From NCBI GenBank assembly GCA_922989275.2, contig OV277856.1:85269038-85333037 (forward strand): a stretch of DNA of 64,000 nucleotides, in the 5' to 3' direction. The stretch's first letter is position 1. Each line of letters starts with the position of its first letter. Of this stretch, positions 52,878 to 63,538 are shown piece after piece. The notes under the pieces were generated by a model. That model did not search any database and was not told where the DNA came from. It saw only the letters and a list, made by a program, of their open reading frames with translations. The stretch is from Gari tellinella. Taxonomy: Eukaryota > Mollusca > Bivalvia > Cardiida > Psammobiidae. Position numbers and translations under genes: made by a program.

Positions 52878-53000
52878 TAAGAAATAATCTATGTTCTACC
52901 GTTGTGAAACGGTATTTTACAACGGTTGGGAGTTCCTGCGCACCACAACGACCGACCATTGTAAATACCGTTTCACAACGGTAGAACAATGATTATTTCG
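52878..53000. repeat. Single long hairpin (family L)
   Basis: Arms GAAATAATCTATGTTCTACC...GTGAAACGGTATTTTACAA and TTGTAAATACCGTTTCAC...GAACAATGATTATTTC (about 42 bp each) surround a loop of about 33 bp. No second copy is seen here. Confidence 0.7.
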
Positions 53001-53221
53001 ATTCTAATATGACCAGATTTAAAGAAATTCATTAGAAAGGAAATCAAATGTTCCATGCACATGCTACTAGATAAAAAGCCTTACGACAATAGCAAATAGT
53101 GGACACTGACCAGCAGCCGTGTCGGAAACGCGACAGCTATACAATGTCAGAATTATTGGAATATGTAGAAAACATTGTTTTTGTTAAAGTTAAGGTGTGG
53201 TTTTACAAAGTCTGCATTTAT

Positions 53222-53431
53222 GTAGAGTAAAACCTCTCTATTACGACCACTAAATTGTTTTAATTATTAAGTGGTTCTGACAGGTGACTGCTTAAAACAT
53301 GGTGGCAGTAAAACAGAAAGCTCCTGTAGGAGCTTTCTGTTTTACTGTAAACTTGCTTTAAGCTGTCACCTGGCTTTTATACACTCAAATAGCCTTCTTT
53401 TCAGTGTCCGTAATAGAGAGGTTTTACTGTA
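53222..53431. repeat. Family D element with A-type core hairpin (210 bp)
   Basis: Ends AGTAAAACCTCTCTATTACG and CGTAATAGAGAGGTTTTACTGTA. Core GACAGGTGACTGCTTAAAAC...GAAAGCTCCTGTAGGAGCTTTC...TTGCTTTAAGCTGTCACCTGG is related to the A core. Confidence 0.75.
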
Positions 53432-53615
53432 ACTCGTATTCTGCCGACTTTAACATTTCATCCCTGATCATCGAGTCACATGTCAGCCATTTACATACGG
53501 CGCAGTTTGCAGCTGTTGTACATTGACTTCTTTCCCTCTCAGCTCAGGTAACCATTTAATTCACCTGAGTGAAGTGGAGCAATGGGGGTTAACTTTTTGC
53601 TAAGTAAAAAATCAG

Positions 53616-53687
53616 TGATCCTGACAGGGCTCAAACCAGGAACCTCTCGCTTCCTAGGCGAGCGTCCTACCACTAAACTACCGCTCC
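53616..53687 (-). repeat. tRNA-derived SINE head
   Basis: On the minus strand GGAGCGGTAGTTTAGTGG (A box), an anticodon arm CTCGC-CTAGGAA-GCGAG and GGTTTGAGCCC (B box) are in tRNA order. The T stem is imperfect and the acceptor 3' strand is absent, so this is a SINE-type relic rather than a working tRNA(AGG). Confidence 0.6.
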
Positions 53688-53987
53688 ATCAACCTCTAAT
53701 GAGTTACAAAGGGTATTGATTTTGATCTAACACCTGCTTCTACTTTGACGTTTTACTAAGTTATCATTTCACGTAATTTAAAAAGGCCTTTTGTTGTGTT
53801 TTGACACTCTTTTGCAATGTGGACTACCAACTTTAATTATTGCAAGTGCATGAAATTCACATCAAATAAACTCCACTCTTTAACAATATTGCATTTAGCA
53901 ACCGATTCAACCAGCATTATTTGTCGTTTCACCTGTAATATCCCATTTGAATAGTTATCAGAAGCTTCATCATGTAAATAGTGAATA
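53688..53987. other. Unannotated spacer
   Basis: No recognised feature; it may include SINE flank. Confidence 0.35.
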
Positions 53988-54126
53988 TAACACCACCGTG
54001 AGTGTCAGATAAGAATATCCCACCCGAGCTTTGAAGATATTTTTGGAACACGAGGCTTTGCCGAGTGTTCCAAAACTATCTTCAAACGAGGGTGGGATAT
54101 TCATCTGACACTCAACTGTGGTGTTA
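53988..54126. repeat. Long hairpin element (family M, 139 bp)
   Basis: TAACACCACCGTGAGTGTCAG...ATATCCCACCC...TTTGGAACAC and GTGTTCCAAA...GGGTGGGATATTC...GACACTCAACTGTGGTGTTA are complementary arms with a few bulges and a 13-bp loop. Confidence 0.75.
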
Positions 54127-54131
54127 GATTT

Positions 54132-54334
54132 ATTTTCTCACCTCGTCAACCCTAAAAACGCGTTTAGTGGCGAGTTGTATTTTAAGGCGCTAATGCATGC
54201 ATGACGACGTCATGACGACGTCATAACAACAGCAATAACAACCAATCATAAGATAGTTCGGCTTGTCTGTCCGGACAGATAAGGTTATCTCACATCCCCT
54301 AGATTTCGGGATACCTCTGTCCGAGAGGTGAGAA
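54132..54334. repeat. TIR element with internal palindromes
   Basis: TTTCTCACCTCG at the left and CGAGAGGTGAGAAA at the right are inverted. Inside are tandem TGACGACGTCA palindromes (about 54202-54224) and TGTCTGTCCGGACAGATA. It directly follows the M hairpin. Confidence 0.5.
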
Positions 54335-54744
54335 ATGAATTATTAATGTTACACAAAAGTGCATTAATCAATCTGTTTAATGTGTTATCTCATCATCTTC
54401 TGAAGAATGTATCGCCACTGGGTCAACTTAAATTCACCGGATTATCAATTGGATTTATACTTAGATTAATTGCGTTTCGAAATACGTTCTATTGGGAAAA
54501 CACATTGTCATTTTCAGCGATATTAATTCTATGAGGCATTCTTCATACTCTAAACAGGATACCAGTTCCATTTTTTATGGGAAAAGGAATAAGTTGACAA
54601 AGTGTCTGATTTGTATACGGGTATTTATTCAAAATGCTAGTGAATATATTTCAGACATGTAATGTTGAATAAAGATATTAGAAATCCCTGTTACCGTATC
54701 TGGCCGCAATACCCACCACTAAAGACCCCAAAAGGGAAAAGTAT
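54335..54744. other. Unannotated spacer
   Basis: No recognised gene; a 68-codon frame (54328-54534) has no motif. Confidence 0.4.
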
Positions 54745-54989
54745 TTAAATATTTCACTGAGAATGGCGTCAAAAGGCGATTTGCAAACAATTTTGTTTCT
54801 GATAAGACGCCACGTAGTACGGCATCTGACCTGGATCCAAACTGTTTGACCCTCGTATCGACATTTCTTCGGCCAAAACAGCATTAAAGCTGACTTTAAA
54901 ACTATTGCAGACGGCACTACCAATGCAGACGATATTTTGGCGATAAAATGGTTAAAGTAGACGATAAAACTTAGCAGGGAAAGAATTAA
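54745..54989 (+). repeat. Family G MITE (245 bp)
   Basis: TTAAATATTTCACTGAGAATGG to GCAGGGAAAGAATTAA. Core GCAAACAATTTTGTTTCTGAT...GACCTGGATCCAAACTGTTTG and right block ATTTTGGCGATAAAATGGTTAAAG. Confidence 0.7.
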
Positions 54990-55257
54990 TAACATCTATC
55001 GTAACGTCTACCGCAGGAACGAGCCAATATGGAAGAACTAATTTGGCTAATAATACTAGTAGCATATAGAAACAGCATATCAAAACTAATGTAACTGGAT
55101 TGACTCAGAACTGGGTTTTTTTATCTATTGGTAGCGATAATGTTTTTTTTTTTACAATTTTGCTACTAATGCGACTATTCTATTTCTCTTTGATATTGAT
55201 TTGAGTAACCGCCTGTTAAAACACTGAACCAAACATTCCAATAAAAGCGAAAATCAC

Positions 55258-55345
55258 TACCTTATTCATCAGGTGGGGCCATACTCATTGGACGTTTCGT
55301 GCCAAAACGTCCAATGAGTATGGCCCCACCTGATGAAGGAGGTAG
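55258..55345. repeat. Near-perfect 88-bp hairpin (family N)
   Basis: Arms CTTATTCATCAGGTGGGGCC...CATTGGACGTTT and AAACGTCCAATGAG...CACCTGATGAAGG (about 37 bp) with a 6-bp loop CGTGCC. It is a single copy here, either a MITE or a small-RNA precursor-like fold. Confidence 0.7.
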
Positions 55346-55539
55346 TAGCAGCATCACGGCTGTACAATGTATCTGACATCTAACATTAAAATAGGAAATC
55401 ATTGATAATGTCGGCTTAACATGTTGCCTATGTCGCTACATTAAATACAAGATATAACCAAGACAGTCAATACAATTCAGGAAAGAACAAAATGAGAAAG
55501 AGAATTTATCCTTTATTCCGTATTAATTTTTTCTAATTT

Positions 55540-55620
55540 TGAATACAGATGGTCAATTAAAAAGCAAACTAAAGGTAAAGCCGATTGCTCCTTAAAGTAC
55601 CACCTGGAAATGTACTGGAA
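55540..55620. repeat. A-like remnant
   Basis: TTTTGAATACAGATGGTCAATT...GCAAACTAAAGGTAAAGCCG, truncated. Confidence 0.35.
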
Positions 55621-56379
55621 ATGTCTTTTTTATTTTATGTTTAGGATTTCCTAGGTAGGCACTACTTCCTTAGCATATATATATATATATAATTAGAGGC
55701 GAATTTATTGAATAATTGGTAAACTCTTTCAACGTCAACTTTTACCGTCTGCTTTGACTGCAACAAAATCATCTGTTGAAGTTCGACTGTTTGGATTATC
55801 GTTTTAAAGCTAGGGTTAAATCAGACATTCCTCCAACAAAGCTCCGGCGTCCATAAGTCTTATGGGGGAATATTTCCCCGCCGTAAGATATCTTCCCAAA
55901 TTTTGAATTTGGCATCAAGTTAAAGTGAAGAGAATACTTGTCCGGAACATGATATTGTTGCAGTAAACAACTAGAACAAAGTTTAATATTATCATATCCT
56001 AATAATACTTACATAACCTGCACATTGGCAGAGTATCTATGTCATGTTTAACAACCAGTCAGATAGCACTAATAACAAGGCAGTTAAGATTATGTTCATG
56101 TTTTAGCTGATATTTGCACAATTGGGTTTACCCGTGCTCAAATTCAAATAAATATTTCCAAATGTTTATCAAACATGGTAGACATGCATTAATAGGGACA
56201 GATTGTTACGATCAAATTCATAAAATAGTCAGATTGCACCAGCATAAAAGTGGTCATTGTCATTTATTCCCTAAAATTGCAAATTTAACTATATGCAACA
56301 ATGAAAGAATGTACACACACCAGGATTTTAAAGTGACGATTGAAATTCAGCTTTATCTAATCAGGACCCAATGTTTTAA
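55621..56379. other. Unannotated spacer
   Basis: A (TA)n run is at 55673-55692. A 101-codon frame (56114-56419) has no motif. No gene. Confidence 0.4.
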
Positions 56380-56580
56380 AGCGTTTGGGTTGATTGTTAA
56401 ATCATTCTCAATAATTTGATCTGTCAGATTTGAGCTTGTCCTCAAATCTGACCAATTATATGATTGAAACCGATCTCAGAGTTGAAATCGTTTATAAGCC
56501 TTTGATTGTTCAGATTTAAACGTTTGCTCAAGTCTGACAAATCAAATGCTTGAGAACGACCTCACACTCCACTCAAATAC
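56380..56580. repeat. Family J foldback, one and a half copies
   Basis: TTGATCTGTCAGATTTGAGC meets CTCAAATCTGACCAATTAT; a second right arm follows (CTCAAGTCTGACAAATCAAATGC...GACCTCACACTCCACTC). Confidence 0.6.
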
Positions 56581-56787
56581 TCAAATTTGACCAAGTCAAG
56601 CATGATGATGCATTCTGGCTTCAAGTGGACGTAAAACCTTAGAAACAACAGCATAATGCAGGAGTAAACTCGGTAAAAGTATAGGTCTTTGACATCCTAG
56701 AAAAGTCGGTCTATATTTATCCAATATATTGGTAGATCTAGTGAAGAGTTTGGGTTGTGTTCAGATGTTTTGCAAACGTCATTGATT

Positions 56788-56935
56788 AACCTCTCCACGG
56801 CCTTACTCCGAGTATAGCAATTATTTGCAACCAGTTTTGATCCTGATCAGAGGCCATGACAAGCGGTGTTTGATCAGGATCCAAAACATCTTAATTTAAG
56901 ACATAAAAGAAGACGACAATTTTTTAAAATTGACC
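56788..56935 (-). repeat. C-type MITE remnant
   Basis: TTAACCTCTCCACGGCCTTAC, TTTGCAACCAGTTTTGATCCTGATC...GATCAGGATCCAAAACATC, AAGACGACAATTTTT. Confidence 0.55.
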
Positions 56936-57002
56936 ATATCATGGCATTTCTGCGCGCTGTGGGCTACTTTGTGAAAACTGTTGAAAACACTTTTTTCTGT
57001 TC

Positions 57003-57252
57003 TACAGTGGAGAAAACGTTATTCTTTCCCGTTTAAACGCAAACGGAACGCAAACGCAAGACACTAAAATGTAGAAAAGGACATTTTTTGACAATTCTGA
57101 CTTTTCATTTTTACTTGAGTGGCAAACAGTTTGGAGCCTGATCAGACGCCGGGTTACCCGGCGTCTGATCTGGCTCCAAACTGTTTGCATTGGAAATAAT
57201 AGTTTCAGCGTAAATGCGTTTATTGGGAAAGAATAACATTTTCTCCACTGTA
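57003..57252 (+). repeat. Family H MITE (250 bp)
   Basis: TACAGTGGAGAAAACGTTAT to AATAACATTTTCTCCACTGTA; hairpin GTGGCAAACAGTTTGGAGCC... with tip GCCGGGTTACCCGGC. Confidence 0.85.
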
Positions 57253-57329
57253 CATGTATAAACAAAGCAGATACTTTTAGCCCTAAAACTATATCAATCA
57301 TTTGCAGACTGCAATGATTCCCGACAACA

Positions 57330-57510
57330 TTAACACCTTCACTGTCATAACGTCATTAATTTTAAAACATTGTCGTCGGCTTTGGTTTTAAAGTATTTTG
57401 ACTGAATAAATATTGAAATAAGTCGCAAACTGTTTGGATCATGAACAGACGCCGCATTTTGCAAATAACTGCATTGTATTGTACTCGGGGTAAGGCTGTG
57501 AATGAGTTAA
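57330..57510 (+). repeat. Family C MITE lacking its right core arm (181 bp)
   Basis: TTAACACCTTCACTGTCATA to AGGCTGTGAATGAGTTAA. The core stops at GATCATGAACAGACGCCGCA and jumps to TTTTGCAAATAACTG, a clean deletion of one hairpin arm. Confidence 0.75.
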
Positions 57511-57631
57511 CGTATTGTGCTGAAGGGCAAGTAGACATCGTGTAAGTTTAAAAGGTTAGACTACTAATTTGCATTTCAAATATGTCATCTCAAACAAATT
57601 ATTGACTTTTGCGTTTCTCGTAGAAACTTTG

Positions 57632-57825
57632 ACTGACATTTGCTAACAGTTTAGATCCAAATGAGACACGTGGTAACACGGCGTCTGGTCAGGCTTTACA
57701 CTAGTTGACGCTAGTCTCCACGCTTTCTCTCAATCAAAAACGTATTAAAATTTAAATGAAATTAGCTCAAAGTGCAGACGACAATTATAACAGCAGACGA
57801 TAGCATGACGAAACAGGTGTTAAAG
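57632..57825 (+). repeat. Family E MITE, decayed
   Basis: GACATTTGCTAACAGTTTAGATCC...CACGGCGTCTGGTCAGG, GACGCTAGTC, GCAGACGAC and GCAGACGATAGCATGACG, then GTGTTAAAGGG. Confidence 0.6.
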
Positions 57826-57990
57826 GGTATAGAGAAGTGCGCATGTTCTTTAAACGAGGCAACACGTCAGACACTTGTTGTTGCGGAGAGGGTTAGCTAC
57901 TTAACATAATTTGCATTTAAGTCGTGAAGGAAGAAATACCGACACCTGAATATTACAGTATGGGAAAACACGTAGAAAGGCTGTTTTAAT

Positions 57991-58059
57991 TGCAAACATT
58001 TGAGAGCCTTATCAGACGCCGAATAACTCGGCGTCTGATCAGGCTCCAAATTGTTTGCC
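57991..58059. repeat. Isolated type-I core hairpin
   Basis: GCAAACATTTGAGAGCCTTATCAGACGCCGA... and ...CTCGGCGTCTGATCAGGCTCCAAATTGTTTGC; no outer ends are visible. Confidence 0.65.
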
Positions 58060-58060
58060 A

Positions 58061-58499
58061 TTGTTTTATTTGATAAATGATCTTTGTAAGAAAGTTGTTT
58101 GATTTTACATTGGCATAGAAAAATAAATATAATGTTTTCGCCGTTGTTAAAATGGTAGACCTGATTTCAATTGTCACGGATGTGGTATCTGATCTGAATA
58201 TGTTCTGTGACTTTGGCAAGCGACGTATGGTGTGACGAGCCGAAAATACTTCCATAGGGTGATTCAAAGAATACAGTAGAAAACACTCCAGCGTGTATAT
58301 ACTATTCTATGGCATGCATCTTTATAATGGCAAACTATGTAGCATTTGTATCGGCGCTGTGTGTTATTTCCTGGTTCCACAAAATTGTTTCAAAAGGAGA
58401 AATAAGTAAGTTCTAAAATTCTTATTATATGATGCGTGTTTTAGTTATTTAACATAGCGATTCAAAGAACAATTTGCTTTAATTGGAATGTAATGCGTT
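58061..58499. other. Unannotated spacer
   Basis: No supported gene. A short ATG-led hydrophobic frame at 58329 is discussed under rejected items. Confidence 0.4.
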
Positions 58500-58562
58500 A
58501 CGTTAACCCTTTAAACATCGTAGTCTGTTTCTAGTTTGAAGACAACTGCCCATTAAAGCAAG
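58500..58562 (+). repeat. Family A left-end fragment
   Basis: GTTAACCCTTTAAACATCGTAG...GTTTCTAGTTTGAAGACAACTG...AAAGCAAGTTATAGG, truncated. Confidence 0.5.
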
Positions 58563-58734
58563 TTATAGGTGAATATAGGAGATAAGTGTGAGGTTGGGCG
58601 CCCCTAAACCCAGGTTTAACCCCCCAATGGTTGTTAATAGTTAATTAATTTATAATTGATTATTGATTGCTACTGACCGTACCAAGGCGGGCTCCTATGT
58701 TCACTTAGCTTTATGTTTGTCTTGCGTGTTGTTT

Positions 58735-58895
58735 TCTATTTAGTGTGTAGATGAAGGAATGGTATTGCGCGTGTGTGTGTGTGTGTGTGTGTGTTTGTTT
58801 GTTATGGTATGGCTGTGTGTGTTCTGCTTTAGAGATGGGTGTATTGTTTGTGTTGCGTTTCCTGCTTGAGTCTTCTTTCGTATTTATTTGAATAT
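58735..58895 (-). repeat. Dispersed repeat, inverted copy of 33470-33575
   Basis: (GT)n at 58771-58795, TGTGTGTGTTCTGCTTTAGAG, GTTGCGTTTCCTGCTTGAG and TCTTCTTTCGTATTTATTTG match the other copy in reverse complement. Confidence 0.65.
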
Positions 58896-59087
58896 AAAGC
58901 AGAATGCGTCGTAATGCACATGTACACAAAGCCTGGTGTAAAGAGCCCGAAAACCAAAATTTACCTAAAACGTTATTTTTGATAATGGATGTTTATCGCC
59001 TTTTTGAACACGTAAATAGTAATTTTGAAATTAGAGATGTATATTAAACATTTAATTTCATAAGTTAAACAAATGCTGAGCCCGGTG

Positions 59088-59157
59088 GGGATCAAACCCG
59101 TGCGTAGAAGGCAAATCAAGACATGTAGTGAAATTGTGCCACTGCCTTCATGACAAT
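59088..59157 (-). repeat. Second tRNA-like SINE relic
   Basis: On the minus strand CAGTGGCACAATTTCAC (A box-like) and GGGTTTGATCCCC (B box) are tRNA-spaced, followed by ACCGGGCTCAGC. The anticodon arm is eroded. Confidence 0.4.
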
Positions 59158-59365
59158 TCCTATCTTACAGTTTCTTTTATTCTATGTGAATTGAAGTGAA
59201 GTTCAGCGCGAAGATCTACTCCGCCTTAAGGTGGAGAAGAAACGGCGACGAAAAAAAGTTTTCTTGAGAATGTTTTTTATTTATACCGATCATATTTCTT
59301 AATGCCATCTGCACGATAATGCCACATATTTTCGTTTATTTGCGTTCTTTTATTTTGTTTTTCAA

Positions 59366-62300
59366 ATGCACCATTTGGTTTTCAGTATTTTTAAGCTACC
59401 ACTTGCTATAAAATCTGAAACTATAAAGTATACAAGAGCAAAACAGAACAAAGAACCAGGGCATGAAAATAAACTAAAAAGGAAATACGCTCGTAGATAT
59501 CTGCTAATTGCTGAAAAGATAATTGCGAATAAAACCAATAATATAGAGCTAGAGGAACAAACTCTCAAATTAAAACAATTAAAATTATATTAAGACAAGA
59601 TACTATAAAGTTGCTTAAATGGAATTATAATACGAACAAAAGCCACCGATGCAGACTTTAATGAAAAAAAAACCTCATAATACTATATTACGTTTGACAA
59701 AAAAGAGTAGAATCAAAGATAATAACTTACATAGCGGTAAATGGAAAAACAACTACAAGTCAACCGAAAATAAGAGCGGCCCATACACAATTTTATTCCA
59801 CAGTATACAAACACAAATAAACAGCCACATCATCAATATACCTTTGCCATAAAAAAAACTGCAAAAAGCACTAAACGAACAAGATATGAACCTATTATGT
59901 GAAGGTATTTTAACAAAATACGAAGGCACAGGCGCTCTTAAACAACTAAAAACATAAAACAAAAAAGTCTAGAATCAGACGGTATATTTGTAGAATTATA
60001 CAAATATTTTCGAGAGACATAATAACATACTATGTAAACTCAATTAACTATTCTTTAAAACAAATTAAAAATCTGACTGAACTTCAACAACAATTTCATA
60101 ACACCATTTCTCTAAGTCAAATAAAGATGTTTTCCTTCGGTTAAATTGAGTCCTATCTGTCTTTTAACACCGACTAAAAAATTGCAACATAGCCAGCAGA
60201 ATAAAGAAAGTTATAGAAACATAATATTTATTGTAATTGAAATTGAATGATGTTACTTTTATATGTGACACTTTAAGAAATTATAAACGTTGTAAGTTGT
60301 AACATAATTGACAATTATCAAACAGGCTTTATAAAAGAAATATATATAGGCGTAATACCTAAGACAACTAAGCTTTGGTATTGAGCTCATCAAATGGATC
60401 GAGGTGTTTATTGCGATTTAAAGAATGAAATTTTAAATAATGGACAAGTAAATTTTCTTAAAAGTAGACAGAGTGGTACGAAAAGGATGTCCTCTCTTCC
60501 CTATCTATTTATAATATGCATTGGATTTTTATCAAATGAAACAGAAGACACTGAAAATAATAAAGGCTAAATAGTAGCAGATCAGGAACTATAAAGAACC
60601 ATGTTTGCGGACGATGCAACATTTATTACTGATGGATCAAAATGGTCTTTTGAAAACATTATTTACACCCTAGATAATTTCAGCTACATCTCTGGTCTCG
60701 GGTTACTAGTAAATTATACTAAATGCTTTTCGTGACGAATAGTTTCAACAAAACAAACACATACCGAATACTACATGTATAAACACAGGACTTCTAAAAA
60801 CAAAATCACTTGGACTAATTTTCCACACAAACAAATATAATAACATACCATTTTGCACAGAAATTGAGGAATTTGGTACAATTATATTAAACCACAGAAA
60901 ACACCGCAAACTAACGCTCTTTGGACAATTCAAAATTATGAAAACTTTTTCATTCCCAACACACATATAGTGGCTACATAGAATTAATAGTTATGTTGGA
61001 ATATCTGGCCGTGGTCGAAATAAGTTGAGATTGTACAATTGTTTTAAATCCAACTTTTCTATAGAACAATACTGTAAAATGATACTCCCGCCTTCGCATC
61101 GGTCTGCTTTTTGTAAATTCAGATTAGGTGTTGCTCCAATTTGAATCGAAACTGGCCGGTATGAGGGTCTTAGTGAAGAAAGTAGAGTTTGTCCATTTTG
61201 TACTAACAATACTGTAGAAAATTAAATACATGTCATTTTGAACTGTCTTAGTTACAGTGATTTAAGGGAAGAGTTGTTCACACACAAAAGCATGTACTTC
61301 TAATTCCAGATTTCTTAGAACTAAATGATTTTAATAAATATGTATTTCTGTTTTCAAACACTAACATGATAAGGGATTGTGCCAAAACCTGCTTTTACAT
61401 TTTACAGCGATGATAAGTTTTAATATGTAAATAATCTTATCAAATAATAATAACTTCATTTTGATCTTTAAGTTTTCTTAACAGATGTAAATTTTGCACG
61501 TCGAAATACTTTATCTTGCTTTTGTTGACTATTCTTAGTTATTATTTAGTACTATATTTTTGTTCAACAATCAATTCATGTGTGTAGTACTGTGATGTTT
61601 ATAAATATCCGTCATTTATATCATCTCTTACAATTCCTTAATGGAATGGCTTTGCGCTATTTCAAAGATTTTATTGTATATGTTTCTGTATGGAGTGAAT
61701 GTGCATTGATGAGATGTAAATAAAGATTCTATCTATCATATACTCGCTCAGTAACCTGTACAACCTCCCAAAAGAAACAATACAGAAACCAACAAAAGCA
61801 ATCCTTGGTTTGCTATGGTATTCAAAACCTGTCAAAAGCCGGCAAACAAATAATTTAGCAATAACAATTGAATGGAGTACTAACAATGATAGCTCTAAAC
61901 CTTTTTTATTTTAACGCATTAAAATGTCGTTCGGTAATTTTTTTTATTTTTTTACAATCAAACTAATTGACCACGGAACCAACAAAATGTTAAACTTTTA
62001 AACAAATATTGTGTAAAACTTATTTTCGAAAACAATTAAAATGAAACTATCATTTCAGAAACGATAGACAAAACACTTATTGCAGAAAATACTGTCTGTA
62101 AGGAAACACATAAATGATGACACAGACACTACAAATTTAGAAATAAAATTGTATGGATCAATAAAAGTATATTAATTCCAAACAAAACCACATTTAGAAA
62201 ACGATCGTTCAAAAACGGAATTAAACATATTAGATATACATTTATATACGATTTTAGAACAAAATACTTTTGTAGATTTGACATCGTAAATTAATTGTAT

Positions 62301-63020
62301 AACCTACCTGAATATGTTATTATCTTTTACAAACTAGGGTACTGTTTGCCAAAACAATTGAGAAATAAATAAATAAAAACTAGAAAATTTAACTTATGCA
62401 ATATAACAAAAAGAAAACCTTATTTCAGAAACTTCTAAAAGCTAAACAGACAAATAAATTCTTATACAATATTCAGGTAAAAACTGTCTTAATCGATAAA
62501 ACAAAATTACAAGAAAATGGGAATGACATTTACACCTCTACAGTTGACAATACACTCAGAAATTTTCAGTATAAATCTATCCTTAGAATCATCCCAACAA
62601 ACAAGTGATTGGTGAAGTATGATATCAAACAAAGCAATAAACATGAGGTTTATAATATGCATGTACACGTAGAAACCATCAAAACCTATTTGGGGAGTGC
62701 AACGATGTGAACACCTTTGGAGTGAAATATCTTATTGGTGAGATAACACGAATCTTAGCATAACTATACGTTTCAGTAAAATAGTCTCATTAGCTATAAT
62801 AGATAGCAATCTAGATATGGCAATTCAAGCAATAATTATATACTGATATCAGCAAAACAATACATATTCCAAACATTTTAATGAAGAAAAACCGACTTTT
62901 AACCACTTTAAAAATACAATGACACGTAAAACTAATACTAAAAGACAAACAGCCAAAAAAAGAAGATTTAAGCTCGAAACACCCAACATCAAATGGAAAC
63001 CTTTCTCAGAACAGGCATAA
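59366..63020 (+). pseudogene. L1/Tx1-like LINE, heavily decayed, interrupted by another LINE
   Basis: Fragments in proper order across frames: an AIKSETIKYTRAKQNKE helical linker (59400-59590); LNEQDMNLLCEGILTKYEG and YYVNSINYSLKQIKNL (59860-60080); TGFIKEIYIG, then ILNNGQVNFLK (60330-60470); the catalytic TMFADDATFITDG followed by SGLGLLVNYTKC (60601-60735); HRKLTLFGQFKIMKTFSFP (60890-60960). After an inserted LINE end (60967-61737) the frame resumes with SLSNLYNLPKETIQK and ILGLLWYSKPVKS (61745-61850) and ends with LRNFQYKSILRIIPTNK (62550-62607) and PTFNHFKNTMTRK (62895-62935). ADD plus SGL..N..K order fits the L1/Tx1 lineage. The loop carrying the first catalytic Asp is deleted near 60380. 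Many stops; no function possible. Confidence 0.8.
60967..61737 (+). pseudogene. 5'-truncated LINE C-terminus inserted in the L1/Tx1-like LINE
   Basis: Frame text includes YCKMILPPSHRSAFCKFRLG, IETGRYEGLSEESRVCPFC, HVILNCLSYSDLREELF and FSNTNMIRDCAKTCFYILQR. This is the CPFC...H...C knuckle and following helix of an RTE/Jockey-type LINE. It ends with a 3' tail GATGAGATGTAAATAAAGATTCTATCTATC. Codon-frame continuity of the host LINE on both sides defines the insertion. Confidence 0.7.
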
Positions 63021-63538
63021 ATAAAACAAACCAAAAAACAATAATAATATTAATAATAATAACAATAAATGTATTGTTAAGTATATACAACAAACATTCA
63101 GGCTGATACATATCCTTTACAAGTCCAACTCTCATTCCACCCTTCTGATTCCCCCTCTCTCTCTCTATCTCTCTCTTTCTCTCTCTTTCGACAATGATCA
63201 ATGATTTTTATCTCATTTGTATAACGTATTTTGTATACTACGAAATTGAAAAATATGAAATATGATGAAACGCCCCGTCACTTTTTAAAAAAGGGTTTCG
63301 TTTATTTGTGTATTTTCTTTCTAAGTTTCAAATAAGTCCGGGGGAAAAGCGAACATGCAGCTGTACCCTGTTGCATCTTTTTCAGTAAGGGTGAATGTTA
63401 CTATTGTAAACCTTGCAAGTGAAATAGTGAACATGGCTTTTTCAAAACGCTATTTACTCTTTAATCATACATAATATTCGATGGATACTAGTATATGCAT
63501 CTAAGGTTACTGGTTATGGGTGTCCTTCTGTTCAGCCG
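63021..63538. other. Simple repeats and spacer
   Basis: AAT/AAC-rich tract (63040-63070) at the presumed LINE tail and a (CT)n run at about 63149-63187. No gene. Confidence 0.5.

Noticed and set aside
53616..53687. Functional tRNA-Pro(AGG) gene
   Set aside because: A and B boxes and the anticodon arm are present, but the T stem is mismatched and the 3' acceptor strand does not pair with GGAGCGG.
58329..58410. Possible first exon encoding a hydrophobic leader with an AGTAAGT donor-like end
   Set aside because: Only about 25 codons, no downstream exon recognised, and the in-frame stop follows at once.
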